Assembly (NCBI GenBank): GCA_023416695.1
Contig: JAEZGY010000056.1
Coordinates: 1-46,948 of the forward strand
Direction: 5' to 3'
DNA length: 46,948 nucleotides
From: Bacillota bacterium
GTDB taxonomy: Bacteria; Bacillota; Clostridia; Lachnospirales; Lachnospiraceae
Shown here: positions 24,673-33,447 of the stretch, one piece after another
Numbering within the stretch: position 1 is the stretch's first letter
How the letters are laid out: each line of letters begins with the position of its first letter
Notes under the pieces: generated by a model
The model's input: only the letters and a program-made list of their open reading frames with translations
Told to the model about the DNA's origin: nothing
Database searches by the model: none
Translations under genes and position numbers: made by a program

Positions 24673-25974
24673 ATGAAGATAATCATTGCATTACTTGTAT
24701 TTAGTATAATAATTATATTCCATGAACTAGGACACTTCCTTCTAGCAAAAAAGAATGGAATTAAAGTAAATGAATTTTCCCTAGGTATGGGACCGCGTTT
24801 ACTTAGTTATCAAGGGAAGGAAACTAGGTATTCACTTAAATTATTCCCTATTGGTGGCTCTTGTATGATGCTTGGAGAGGACGAAACCTGCGAGGATGAA
24901 AGAGCTTTTAATAAAAAGGGAGTATGGGCAAGGATCTCGGTAATAGCCGCAGGGCCTATATTTAATTTTATCTTAGCCTTTATCTTAGCCTTATTTGTGG
25001 TAGGTTTAACAGGCATTGATAAACCAGTCATTACAAGTGTGAAAGAAGGTTTTGCCGCAGAACAAGCTGGTCTAAAAGAAGGGGATGTGATTACTAGTAT
25101 TAATGGTTCTTCTGTTGATATTGGCAGGGATATTAGTGTATATCTTCAATTTCATCCAATTGAGGATAGTGAACCAATCGATATCACCTATAAGAGAGAT
25201 GGAGAAAGCCATAAAGCTACGTTAATCCCTACTAGTTATGAAAAATTTCTTTTGGGCTTTGGCCATGACGGGGGAGACAAACCTTGTGAAGTTATATCTT
25301 TAACTGAGAATGGTGCTTTTGAGTCAGCAGGAATGAAGAATGGTGATTTACTGGTAGCGGTGGATGGTCACCCTATAAAAACATGTGAGGAACTTGTTGC
25401 GTATTTTGATAAATATCCACTTACAAGTAACCCTGTGAAAATTACTTATCAAAGAGATGGAAAAGAGAATTCGATAGAAATTACGCCTAAGTCGAGTGGT
25501 ACCATATTTACTCTTGGATTAGCATATAATCAAAGTCGATCAGGTAAGCAGACCAATCCGCTAAAGATTGTTAAATACAGCTATTCAGAAGTGAAATTCT
25601 GGATTAAGACCACAGTGGCAAGTGTAGGTCAATTGATTATGGGCAAGGTGTCTACAGATGAAATCAGTGGCCCGGTTGGAATTGTAGATATGATTGGTGA
25701 CTCCTATGAGGCAGCAAAGGCAATTGATTTTAAGACGGTATTTCTAAACCTGGCTTCTTTTATCATTCTTCTAAGTGCCAATCTTGGGGTAATGAATTTA
25801 CTCCCATTTCCTGCATTAGATGGTGGTCGTCTTGTGTTTCTATTAATAGAGGCCATTCGTGGTAAACCAATACCTGCTGAAAAAGAAGGTTTGGTTCATT
25901 TTATAGGTTTTGTACTATTAATGCTTTTAATGATATTCGTAGTTTATAATGATTTAATACGTATCTTTGGATAA
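24673..25974 (+). CDS. rseP: RseP/RasP-type site-2 metalloprotease
   Basis: A 433-residue intramembrane protease. HELGH (residues 17-21) in the first helix and LPFPALDGGRLVF in the third transmembrane region form the zinc site. Two PDZ-like regions lie between, at about 110-185 and 195-280, each with a GL.EGD or GMKNGD type motif; one PDZ is more usual in Firmicutes RasP. Members cut anti-sigma factors and leftover signal peptides. AGGAGGG precedes the ATG. A terminator follows, so ispG-polC has a separate promoter. Confidence 0.95.
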   Translation: MKIIIALLVFSIIIIFHELGHFLLAKKNGIKVNEFSLGMGPRLLSYQGKETRYSLKLFPIGGSCMMLGEDETCEDERAFNKKGVWARISVIAAGPIFNFILAFILALFVVGLTGIDKPVITSVKEGFAAEQAGLKEGDVITSINGSSVDIGRDISVYLQFHPIEDSEPIDITYKRDGESHKATLIPTSYEKFLLGFGHDGGDKPCEVISLTENGAFESAGMKNGDLLVAVDGHPIKTCEELVAYFDKYPLTSNPVKITYQRDGKENSIEITPKSSGTIFTLGLAYNQSRSGKQTNPLKIVKYSYSEVKFWIKTTVASVGQLIMGKVSTDEISGPVGIVDMIGDSYEAAKAIDFKTVFLNLASFIILLSANLGVMNLLPFPALDGGRLVFLLIEAIRGKPIPAEKEGLVHFIGFVLLMLLMIFVVYNDLIRIFG

Positions 25975-25983
25975 AAATAAGTT

Positions 25984-26018
25984 AAGCTGTCAGCAGGAGG
26001 AACTGTTGGCAGCTTTTA
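25984..26018 (+). terminator. Terminator after rseP
   Basis: A 13-bp stem with two G-U pairs (25984-25996 with 26003-26015), 6-nt loop and a TTTT exit. Its outer arms resemble those of the ribF terminator. Confidence 0.8.
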
Positions 26019-26082
26019 TTATCTATTATAAATAGTAATGTGGTGGAAGGTTCTAAGAGTAATTCATTTTTATATAGAAATG

Positions 26083-26091
26083 TGGTATAAT
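26083..26091 (+). promoter_or_regulatory. Extended -10 promoter of ispG-polC
   Basis: TGGTATAAT is an extended -10. The best -35 candidate, TTCATT at 26063-26068, is weak. Confidence 0.55.
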
Positions 26092-26131
26092 AATCGAAGG
26101 TGTGAGTATAACCAGTAAAGGAGAATAACTT

Positions 26132-27187
26132 ATGTTAAGAAATGAAACAAAGACTATTAGGATTGGCGATCGTTTTATTGGTGGCAATCATCCTATTTTA
26201 ATACAATCTATGACAAATACGAAAACAGAAGATATAAAAGCGACTGTGGAGCAAATCTTACGACTAGAGGAGGTTGGCTGTGATATTGTTAGGCTAGCTG
26301 TTCCTACTATGGAGGCTGCTAAAGCTTTTGAAAAGATAAAAAAACAAGTACACATCCCTATGGTAGCAGATATCCATTTTGACTATCGTCTAGCCCTAGA
26401 GGCCATGAAACATGGAGCAGATAAGATTCGTATTAATCCTGGCAACATTGGTTCTAATGACCGGGTTAAGGCTGTAGTAGATATGGCAAAGGAGAGAGAA
26501 ATTCCAATTCGAATTGGTGTTAATAGTGGGTCTTTGGAAAAACATATTTTAGACAAATATGGTAAGGTTACAGCTACTGGAATTGTAGAGAGTGCCTTAG
26601 ATAAGGTGGCAATGGTGGAGGAATTGGGATATGATAATTTAGTAATTAGTATTAAGTCCTCTAACGTGTTAATGTGTGTAGAAGCTCACAAGCTTATCGC
26701 TAAGAAGACCTCCTATCCTTTACATGTAGGAATCACAGAGTCTGGTACTCTTCATTCTGGGAATGTGAAGTCTAGTGTTGGACTAGGAATCATTTTATAC
26801 GAGGGGATTGGTAATACGATTCGAGTTTCTTTAACAGGTGATCCAGTGGAAGAAATTAAGACTGCAAAGGTCATTTTAAAGAGTTTAGGTCTTAGAGATG
26901 GTGGTGTAGAGGTAGTTTCTTGCCCAACCTGTGGAAGAACCCAGATTAATCTCATTGATCTTGCTAATCAAGTGGAAGCTATGGTACAAAGCTATGACCT
27001 TGATATAAAAGTGGCTGTTATGGGTTGCGTAGTAAATGGACCTGGTGAAGCTAAGGAAGCGGATATAGGTATCGCCGGAGGCCGAGGAGAAGGACTTATT
27101 ATTAAAAAAGGCGAGGTAGTTAAAAAGGTTTCGGAGGATAAGTTATTAGACGAACTTCGTCATGAACTAGATAACTTTAAGAAGTAA
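26132..27187 (+). CDS. ispG: 4-hydroxy-3-methylbut-2-enyl diphosphate synthase (flavodoxin/ferredoxin)
   Basis: A 351-residue iron-sulfur enzyme of the MEP pathway. The N-terminal TIM barrel begins with GGNHPILIQSMTNTKTED. The C-terminal cluster domain has Cys264 and Cys267 in SCPTCGRT, Cys299 in VMGCVVNGPGEA and the fourth ligand Glu306. AAAGGAG precedes the ATG. It is followed 17 bases later by polC, a frequent Clostridial arrangement. Confidence 0.97.
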   Translation: MLRNETKTIRIGDRFIGGNHPILIQSMTNTKTEDIKATVEQILRLEEVGCDIVRLAVPTMEAAKAFEKIKKQVHIPMVADIHFDYRLALEAMKHGADKIRINPGNIGSNDRVKAVVDMAKEREIPIRIGVNSGSLEKHILDKYGKVTATGIVESALDKVAMVEELGYDNLVISIKSSNVLMCVEAHKLIAKKTSYPLHVGITESGTLHSGNVKSSVGLGIILYEGIGNTIRVSLTGDPVEEIKTAKVILKSLGLRDGGVEVVSCPTCGRTQINLIDLANQVEAMVQSYDLDIKVAVMGCVVNGPGEAKEADIGIAGGRGEGLIIKKGEVVKKVSEDKLLDELRHELDNFKK

Positions 27188-27204
27188 TGTAAAGAGGGGA
27201 AGCC

Positions 27205-30200
27205 ATGTTATTTTTTGATTCATTTGATCAATTCGAAGTTCATCAAAAGCTTGTGGAATTATTCCAATTTGTAGAGGTGAAGAAGGTTACCTTACATCAA
27301 GCAACTAAGGTGATTACCATTAGTATAGAAAGTGAAAACATAATTCCTTATCAATATATGAGAACCATGGAAAAGCAAATGGAAAGAAGGTTATTTCCTG
27401 GTTGGACTATAAAATTAAAGGAGAGCTATCGCCTAAAGTATAACAATAGCCTACCTGAGGTTATGAATCAATATAAGATCACTTTATGTGAGGAATTAAG
27501 AGAAGAGAGTGCAATCTTATCCTTATATATTAGTAATGATCAATATGAGATCAAAGATAATACCATTACCATAAGGATGGAGAATAATTTTATATCCAAA
27601 TCTTATTTTCAAACATTGAAGCAGTTCTTGACATCTGTGATGGAAGAACGGTTTGGTTTAAGCATACAGGTATCTTTGGAATTATATGAGGGTGAAAAGA
27701 AGGAAGAGACAGAGGATTATAATAAGGCTATGGAGCGTCATAAGCTTCGTCAGAAGGAAGTAATAGAAAATCCTATTAAGAATGAGGATCCTTTCAATAC
27801 TGGTAAGGAAGTTAGTACAAAAGAGTCTATATCCAAGGTAGAAGTTAAGCAAAAGCCTAAGAACGCTTCTGGAAACTTTGGTGAAAAGAAAGAGGCAGCA
27901 GGATTTACTCGAAAATATAATGAGGATAAGAAGAGTGCCTTTACACCAAGAAGAAAACTTCCAGAAGATCCAAGTGTGGTATATGGACGAAACTTTGAAG
28001 GAGACTTGGTATCTATTATTGATATTCAGGATGAAATTGGAGAAGTTGTTATCCATGGAAAGATAGTAACATCAGATGCTAGAGAACTACGTAATGGAAA
28101 AACATTATATATCTTTTCTATCACAGATTTTACAGACAGTATTAGTGTAAAGCTGTTTTTAAATGCAGAAGAAGCAAAGGACACCATGGAAACACTTAAA
28201 AAGGGGAATTTTGTACTTCTAAAAGGTATGGCTATTTATGATACGTATTCTAAAGAGATAAGTATAGGTTCAGTAGTAGGAATTAAGAAAACCTCTGATT
28301 TTACCACAAAACGTATGGATAAGAGCGAAGAGAAACGTGTTGAGCTACACTGTCATACGGTGATGAGTGATATGGATGCGGTTACCAATGTGAAGTCCCT
28401 TGTGAAGAGGGCTTTAGAATGGGGACATCCTGCCATCGCTATTACGGATCATGGGGTAGTGCAATCCTTCCCAGAAGCCAATCATGCCGTGGATAAGGAT
28501 TCTCCTATCAAGATTATCTATGGAATGGAAGCCTATCTAGTAGATGATACGAAACAGATTGTAGAAAATGATAAAGGACAGAGCTTAGATGCTCCTTGTG
28601 TCGTATTTGACTTGGAGACTACTGGTTTTGATTCAAGTATCAATCATATCATTGAAATAGGTGCGGTAAAGGTGATAAATGGTCAGATTGTAGATCGGTA
28701 CTCCACCTTCGTAGACCCAAAAGTTCAGATTCCAGGGCGAATTACTGAGCTTACAAGCATCACAGATGAGGATGTTAAGGATGCTAAGGGAATAGAAGAA
28801 ATCCTCCCTGAGTTTTTAGAGTTTTGTAAAGGCTGTGTACTAGTAGCCCACAATGCCTCCTTTGACGTTGGCTTTATTGTGGCTAAGGGGAAACTTCTTG
28901 ATATTGGGATTGATTATACGGTTATTGATACAGTAAGCTTAGCTAGGTATCTACTTCCAAACCTGTCCAAATACAAGCTTAACCTTGTGGCAAAGGAGCT
29001 TGGCATTGTACTTGAAAATCATCACCGTGCTGTAGATGATGCTTTTGCCACGGCTGAGATTTTTGTGAAGTTTATTGAAATGCTGAAGGAACAGGGGATT
29101 AGCACGTTAAAGGGAATTAATGACGCAGCTAAGCTCACCCCAGAAGCAATAAAGAAGATGCCAACCTATCATGGAATCATCCTAGCAAAGAATGATATAG
29201 GCCGGGTGAATTTGTACAAATTAGTTTCTCTGTCTCATATCGAGTATTTTGCTAGAAGGCCTAGGATTCCTAAGAGTTTATTACAGGAGAATCGAGAAGG
29301 GTTAATTATAGGCTCTGCTTGTGAAGCTGGTGAGGTCTTTCAAGCTATTGTAAGAAATCAACCAGAGGAAGAGATTAAACGGGTAGTAGATTTTTATGAC
29401 TACTTGGAGATTCAGCCTCTCGGTAACAATGAATTTATGATTGAAAGTGAATATTATGAGGTTAGCTCTATGGAGGATATCATGGAGCTTAATCGGAGAG
29501 TCATTGAATGTGGTGACCGATATAACAAACCTGTAGTAGCTACCTGTGATGCTCATTTTCTAGATCCCGATGATGAGATATATCGTAGAGTAATTATGGC
29601 TGGTAAAGGGTTTAAGGATGCTGACAAACAGCCACCTCTTTACTTGCGTACCACAGAGGAAATGTTAGAGGAATTTGCTTACCTTGGTAGTGCAAGGGCG
29701 AAAGAAGTGGTAATTACCAATACCAATAAAATTGCTGATATGATTGAGAAGATAAGTCCTGTACGACCTGATAAATGTCCTCCAGTGATTCCAGATTCAG
29801 ATAAGACCTTACGTCGTATCTGTTATGAGAAAGCACATTCTATGTATGGTGAGGAGTTGCCAGAACAGGTACTTAATAGATTAGAGCATGAGCTTAATTC
29901 GATTATCAATAATGGCTTTGCAGTAATGTATATCATTGCACAAAAGCTAGTGTGGAAATCAAATGAGGATGGGTATTTGGTTGGCTCTCGTGGTAGTGTT
30001 GGTTCCTCTTTTGTTGCTACCATGGCAGGTATTACAGAGGTTAATCCTCTTCCTGCGCATTACTATTGTGGGAAGTGCCATTACTCTGATTTTACTTCCG
30101 AGGAAGTAAAAAAGTTCGCAGGTAGCTCAGGTTGTGATATGCCAGATAAACCTTGTCCGGTGTGCGGAGAACCTTTATGTAAAGATGGACATGATATACC

Positions 30201-31677
30201 TTTTGAGACCTTCCTCGGTTTTTATGGAGATAAGGAGCCGGATATCGATCTTAACTTTTCTGGAGAATACCAGAGTAAGGCTCATGATTATACGGAGGTT
30301 ATTTTTGGCAAGGGGCATACCTTCCGTGCGGGGACCATTGGTACTTTAGCGGATAAAACGGCCTTTGGTTTTGTAAAGAATTATTATGAGGAACATGGTA
30401 TTCGTAAGAGAAATGCAGAGATAGATCGAATTGTAGCTGGTTGCGTAGGGGTAAGAAGGACTACTGGTCAGCATCCTGGTGGAATCATCGTTCTTCCTCA
30501 TGGAGAGGAGATTTATTCTTTTACTCCTGTTCAAAGACCTGCCAATGATATGTCAACAAAAACAATAACGACACATTTTGATTACCACTCCATCGACCAT
30601 AATCTACTGAAACTAGATATACTTGGCCATGACGATCCAACTATGATTCGTATGCTAGAAGATTTGACAGGAATCGATGCTAAGAAAATTAGTTTTGATA
30701 ATGAAAAGGTGTTATCGCTATTTGAAACGACAGAAGCTCTTGGAATTACTCCTGACAAATTGGTGGATTGTGACAGGGGAAGTCTTGGTATCCCTGAGTT
30801 TGGTACAGATTTTGTTATGCAGATGCTTAGAGATACAAAACCAAAGAATTTCTCTGATCTTGTTCGTATCTCTGGACTTTCCCATGGTACGGATGTATGG
30901 CTAAACAATGCACAGTACTTTATTGCCAATGGAAACTGTACCCTGTCTACAGCAATTTGTACTCGTGATGATATTATGACCTTCTTAATATATAAGGGGG
31001 TAGAAAATGGTCTGGCCTTTAAGATAATGGAAAGTGTTCGTAAAGGTAAGGGTTTAACTGAGCAGATGGAAGAGGCTATGAAGGAACAAGGAGTAGAGGA
31101 TTGGTATATTGAATCCTGTAAACGAATTAAGTATATGTTCCCTAAGGCTCATGCTGTGGCCTATGTTATGATGGCCTTTCGTATTGCTTATTTTAAGGTG
31201 TATTATCCACTTGCTTATTATGCAGCCTATTTTAGTATTCGTGCTTCTTCCTTTAGCTATGAGCTTATGTGTCAAGGAAAGTCTAAACTAGAATATTATA
31301 TGGCAGATTATAAGAAGAGAAGTAATGAACTTACTAAGAAGGAACAAGACACCTATAAAGATATGCGAATTGTTCAAGAGATGTATGCTAGAGGTTTTGA
31401 GTTTTTACCGATTGATATCTATAAATCTCAAGCAAAGGACTTCCAGATTATTGACGGTAAGCTATTACCTTCCTTTAGTACCATAGATGGACTAGGAGAC
31501 AAAGCGGCAGAAGCGGTAGTGGATGCTGTAAAAGATGGAAAATTTATGTCCAGAGATGACTTTAAAAATAGGACAAAAGTCAGTCAGTCAGTGATAGACT
31601 TAATGGTGGATTTAGGGATTTTATCGGATCTACCAGCTTCAAATCAGTTGTCACTATTTGATACAATGAACTGGTAG
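27205..31677 (+). CDS. polC: DNA polymerase III PolC-type alpha subunit
   Basis: A 1490-residue replicative polymerase typical of low-GC Gram-positives. In order: an N-terminal domain (1-170), an OB fold near 280-370 (VVIHGKIVTSDAREL), the PHP domain opening at HCH 382-384, an inserted proofreading exonuclease (FDLETTGFD from about 468, HNASFDVGF, HHRAVDDAFATAE), then the rest of PHP. The palm and fingers follow with the zinc motif CGKC (about 954) paired with PCPVCG, the catalytic PDIDLNFSGEY (about 1011) and GTIGTLADKTAFGFV. The C-terminal part has the usual helical duplex-binding regions. AGAGGGG lies before the ATG. It ends at a long branched terminator. Confidence 0.98.
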   Translation: MLFFDSFDQFEVHQKLVELFQFVEVKKVTLHQATKVITISIESENIIPYQYMRTMEKQMERRLFPGWTIKLKESYRLKYNNSLPEVMNQYKITLCEELREESAILSLYISNDQYEIKDNTITIRMENNFISKSYFQTLKQFLTSVMEERFGLSIQVSLELYEGEKKEETEDYNKAMERHKLRQKEVIENPIKNEDPFNTGKEVSTKESISKVEVKQKPKNASGNFGEKKEAAGFTRKYNEDKKSAFTPRRKLPEDPSVVYGRNFEGDLVSIIDIQDEIGEVVIHGKIVTSDARELRNGKTLYIFSITDFTDSISVKLFLNAEEAKDTMETLKKGNFVLLKGMAIYDTYSKEISIGSVVGIKKTSDFTTKRMDKSEEKRVELHCHTVMSDMDAVTNVKSLVKRALEWGHPAIAITDHGVVQSFPEANHAVDKDSPIKIIYGMEAYLVDDTKQIVENDKGQSLDAPCVVFDLETTGFDSSINHIIEIGAVKVINGQIVDRYSTFVDPKVQIPGRITELTSITDEDVKDAKGIEEILPEFLEFCKGCVLVAHNASFDVGFIVAKGKLLDIGIDYTVIDTVSLARYLLPNLSKYKLNLVAKELGIVLENHHRAVDDAFATAEIFVKFIEMLKEQGISTLKGINDAAKLTPEAIKKMPTYHGIILAKNDIGRVNLYKLVSLSHIEYFARRPRIPKSLLQENREGLIIGSACEAGEVFQAIVRNQPEEEIKRVVDFYDYLEIQPLGNNEFMIESEYYEVSSMEDIMELNRRVIECGDRYNKPVVATCDAHFLDPDDEIYRRVIMAGKGFKDADKQPPLYLRTTEEMLEEFAYLGSARAKEVVITNTNKIADMIEKISPVRPDKCPPVIPDSDKTLRRICYEKAHSMYGEELPEQVLNRLEHELNSIINNGFAVMYIIAQKLVWKSNEDGYLVGSRGSVGSSFVATMAGITEVNPLPAHYYCGKCHYSDFTSEEVKKFAGSSGCDMPDKPCPVCGEPLCKDGHDIPFETFLGFYGDKEPDIDLNFSGEYQSKAHDYTEVIFGKGHTFRAGTIGTLADKTAFGFVKNYYEEHGIRKRNAEIDRIVAGCVGVRRTTGQHPGGIIVLPHGEEIYSFTPVQRPANDMSTKTITTHFDYHSIDHNLLKLDILGHDDPTMIRMLEDLTGIDAKKISFDNEKVLSLFETTEALGITPDKLVDCDRGSLGIPEFGTDFVMQMLRDTKPKNFSDLVRISGLSHGTDVWLNNAQYFIANGNCTLSTAICTRDDIMTFLIYKGVENGLAFKIMESVRKGKGLTEQMEEAMKEQGVEDWYIESCKRIKYMFPKAHAVAYVMMAFRIAYFKVYYPLAYYAAYFSIRASSFSYELMCQGKSKLEYYMADYKKRSNELTKKEQDTYKDMRIVQEMYARGFEFLPIDIYKSQAKDFQIIDGKLLPSFSTIDGLGDKAAEAVVDAVKDGKFMSRDDFKNRTKVSQSVIDLMVDLGILSDLPASNQLSLFDTMNW

Positions 31678-31687
31678 TTCCTTAGCA

Positions 31688-31776
31688 AAAAAGGACTATG
31701 TCGATAAAGAGGGCTCAGATGTTAGACAAAATAAATCTAACATTTTAAGATGCACTTTAGACATGGTCCTTTTTCC
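31688..31776 (+). terminator. Branched terminator after polC
   Basis: An outer stem (AAAAAGGACTATGTC at 31688-31702 with GACATGGTCCTTTTT at 31760-31774, one G-U pair) encloses an inner hairpin with TGTTAGA and TCTAACA arms. It ends in TTTTT. Confidence 0.8.
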
Positions 31777-31812
31777 TTGTTCTAATGGATAACTATACTA
31801 TTTCATACTAGC

Positions 31813-32217
31813 TTATTCCAATGACTCGTTGACAATCTTAGCTAGTCGATTCGTTTCTTTGGGAATCTCTAGAGTGTTTAGCCACTGGTTAGCTTCTTTC
31901 TCCATGGTATCCTTCACTGTGCTTGGAATATAGATTTCTACTATTTCATTCATATTGTGGATTCGTAAGGTTGACATCAATAACGTAATATGATGTAGGT
32001 TAAGAGAATTCTTCTTTCCAAGCATCATATCAGATATGGTCGCTGGTCTAAGACCGGACAATGCTGCAAGCTTTCGAACGGTTAGGTTACGCTCATTCAT
32101 TCTGTCTGCTAATTTAAAGTGATAGCAAAAACCTAGCTCTTCTAATTCTTTATCTATGTTGCCGTAGGAGTTAGCCATACTTTGATGTCCATTTTGAGAA
32201 ATTGTAACTTTTTTCAT
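31813..32217 (-). CDS. XRE-family HTH regulator
   Basis: A 134-residue protein. A Cro/CI-type helix-turn-helix lies at about 34-90, with FKLADRMNERNLTVRKLAAL and then LRPATISDMMLGKK as turn and recognition helix. The C-terminal 40 residues are helical and charged. AGGTGA precedes the ATG on the minus strand. It is the only minus-strand protein gene between polC and rimP, which are normally adjacent, and it neighbours a cluster of palindromes and a tRNA gene. That context suggests local insertion. Its targets are unknown. Confidence 0.85.
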   Translation of the reverse strand: MKKVTISQNGHQSMANSYGNIDKELEELGFCYHFKLADRMNERNLTVRKLAALSGLRPATISDMMLGKKNSLNLHHITLLMSTLRIHNMNEIVEIYIPSTVKDTMEKEANQWLNTLEIPKETNRLAKIVNESLE

Positions 32218-32332
32218 CTGTTCACCTATGTTTTATTCTTAGGCAGAGTTTATGCCTGTACGTCCTATTGTAAACGTAAGTGATTTAGAAATCTATTGGT
32301 AATAGGTGGACATAAGCTGTAGAAAAACCTTA

Positions 32333-32483
32333 TGAAAAAGAGTTTCGCTTGCGAAACTCTCCGCCTGCGGCGGGTCGCGTAAGCGACATTATCCATACCG
32401 CCGCAGTGCGATTACCAGCTTTCTGTCTTTTAGAAAGCTTTTTTATTACATAGGATATTGCGAAGCAATTTCCTATGTAATAA
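32333..32483. repeat. Cluster of palindromes, long copy of a dispersed repeat element
   Basis: Five hairpins in 150 bases: AGAGTTTCGC with its complement (32339-32360), CCGCC/GGCGG (32361-32373), GTCGC/GCGAC (32374-32387), AGCTTTCT/AGAAAGCT with a T run (32417-32445), and a 19-bp stem with one mismatch from TTATTACATAGG to CCTATGTAATAA (32443-32483). Its two ends match the ends of the shorter element at 41081-41131 in the opposite orientation. GC content of the first half is clearly higher than the surroundings. No open reading frame is present in 32218-32551. Confidence 0.75.
32417..32445 (+). terminator. Terminator-like hairpin inside the palindrome cluster
   Basis: An 8-bp stem (AGCTTTCT, AGAAAGCT) with a 7-nt loop and six T. 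No plus-strand gene ends here, so it belongs to the element or protects downstream genes from read-through. Confidence 0.55.
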
Positions 32484-32490
32484 AAAACAA

Positions 32491-32520
32491 AAAACGCAAT
32501 CCAATTAAGGATTGCGTTTT
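32491..32520 (-). terminator. Terminator of the tRNA-Glu gene
   Basis: A perfect 12-bp stem (AAAACGCAATCC at 32491-32502 with 32509-32520) and a 6-nt loop. On the minus strand it exits into a long T-rich run. Confidence 0.8.
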
Positions 32521-32551
32521 TCGGGGTTGGGCTGTTATAAAAAACAGTCAG

Positions 32552-32623
32552 CAGCCTGTAGGGGAATCGAACCCCTGTTTCCGCCGTGAGAGGGCGGCGT
32601 CTTAACCTCTTGACCAACAGGCC
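32552..32623 (-). tRNA. tRNA-Glu (anticodon CTC)
   Basis: The minus strand folds into a 72-base cloverleaf: acceptor GGCCTGT with ACAGGCT, anticodon stem CCGCC/GGCGG around loop CTCTCAC (anticodon CTC), T arm CAGGGGTTCGATTCCCCT, cut here to its GGTTCGATTCC core, and discriminator G. The 3' CCA is not encoded. A promoter and a terminator flank it, so it is a single-gene unit. CTC reads GAG only; a TTC isoacceptor must lie elsewhere. Confidence 0.95.
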
Positions 32624-32639
32624 GTACCGAACAATGACT

Positions 32640-32668
32640 ATTATACATGATAGAAAATAAAATTGCAA
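32640..32668 (-). promoter_or_regulatory. Promoter of tRNA-Glu
   Basis: Minus strand TTGCAA (32668-32663), 17 bases, TATAAT (32645-32640), about 17 bases before the mature 5' end. Confidence 0.75.
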
Positions 32669-32744
32669 GAGTTATTTTATTAATTTTTCAAATTTTTTTA
32701 AATACAGACACATTTCGCACCTAATAATACTTATTAAAATATAC

Positions 32745-32773
32745 TTGCATTTAGTATGGAATAATGTTACAAT
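32745..32773 (+). promoter_or_regulatory. Promoter of the rimP-nusA-infB operon
   Basis: TTGCAT (32745-32750), 17 bases, TACAAT (32768-32773). The transcript would start near 32780 and carry about 170 bases of leader. Confidence 0.72.
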
Positions 32774-32801
32774 GAACTTGTAGTTCAAATACATCTTACA
32801 T

Positions 32802-32831
32802 CAAGGAGTGGATATTTACATCCACTCCTTG
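32802..32831 (+). promoter_or_regulatory. Leader hairpin of the rimP operon
   Basis: A perfect 12-bp stem (CAAGGAGTGGAT at 32802-32813 with ATCCACTCCTTG at 32820-32831) and a 6-nt loop lies some 20 bases after the predicted start. The sequence after it is only partly T-rich. It may be an attenuator, a 5' stabilising stem or a protein-binding site. Nothing else is seen in 32832-32951. Confidence 0.55.
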
Positions 32832-32951
32832 TATTATGTTTTCTTATTTTAATAAATTCTTACTTTTTAAGTATGAAGCTATTGTAATATGCAAAACTAG
32901 TAATGGAAGTAATAACTACAGTAAAATTGAATATGGAAAAGAGGAATGAAT

Positions 32952-33419
32952 ATGACGAAAAGGGAAGAATACGAAGCAAAGACAGAAGCTTTGGTCATGC
33001 CCCTGATTGACAAAAACCATTTTGAGCTAGTGGATGTAGAATATGTAAGAGAAGGTGGTAACTGGTTCTTACGTGTTTACATTGACAAAGAAGGTGGAAT
33101 AACAGTTGATGACTGTGAACTTATTAGTCGTGCTTTAAGTGATCTTCTTGATGTAGAAGACTATATTCCAGATGCTTATATTTTAGAAGTTAGTTCTCCT
33201 GGATTAGGAAGACAACTAAAAAAGGATAAAGATTTTAAACGTAGCATAGGTGAGGTAATTGAGCTTAAGCTATATAAAGCAATAAATAAACAAAAAGAGT
33301 TTCAAGGAATTCTAGTTTCTTTTGATGAAGCTAGCTTAACTATTGAAATGGAAGATGGTAACCAAGAGAGCTTTCAACGAACAGATATCGCTATGGTTCG
33401 TTTGGCGCTTGATTTTTAA
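32952..33419 (+). CDS. rimP: Ribosome maturation factor RimP
   Basis: A 155-residue factor for 30S subunit assembly. LVDVEYVREGGNWFLRVYID (about 22-41), DDCELISRALSDLLD and LEVSSPGLGRQLKKDKDF are characteristic of the family. The ATG at 32952 is chosen over 32946 because AGAGG needs the extra spacing. It opens the nusA-infB operon. Confidence 0.96.
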   Translation: MTKREEYEAKTEALVMPLIDKNHFELVDVEYVREGGNWFLRVYIDKEGGITVDDCELISRALSDLLDVEDYIPDAYILEVSSPGLGRQLKKDKDFKRSIGEVIELKLYKAINKQKEFQGILVSFDEASLTIEMEDGNQESFQRTDIAMVRLALDF

Positions 33420-33447
33420 TAGAAAATCTATTTAGGAGGATAAAACA

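Noticed and set aside
32330..32668. Open frame of 112 codons on the minus strand
   Set aside because: It runs through the tRNA-Glu gene, its terminator and the palindrome cluster; codons reflect the tRNA sequence and there is no ribosome site.
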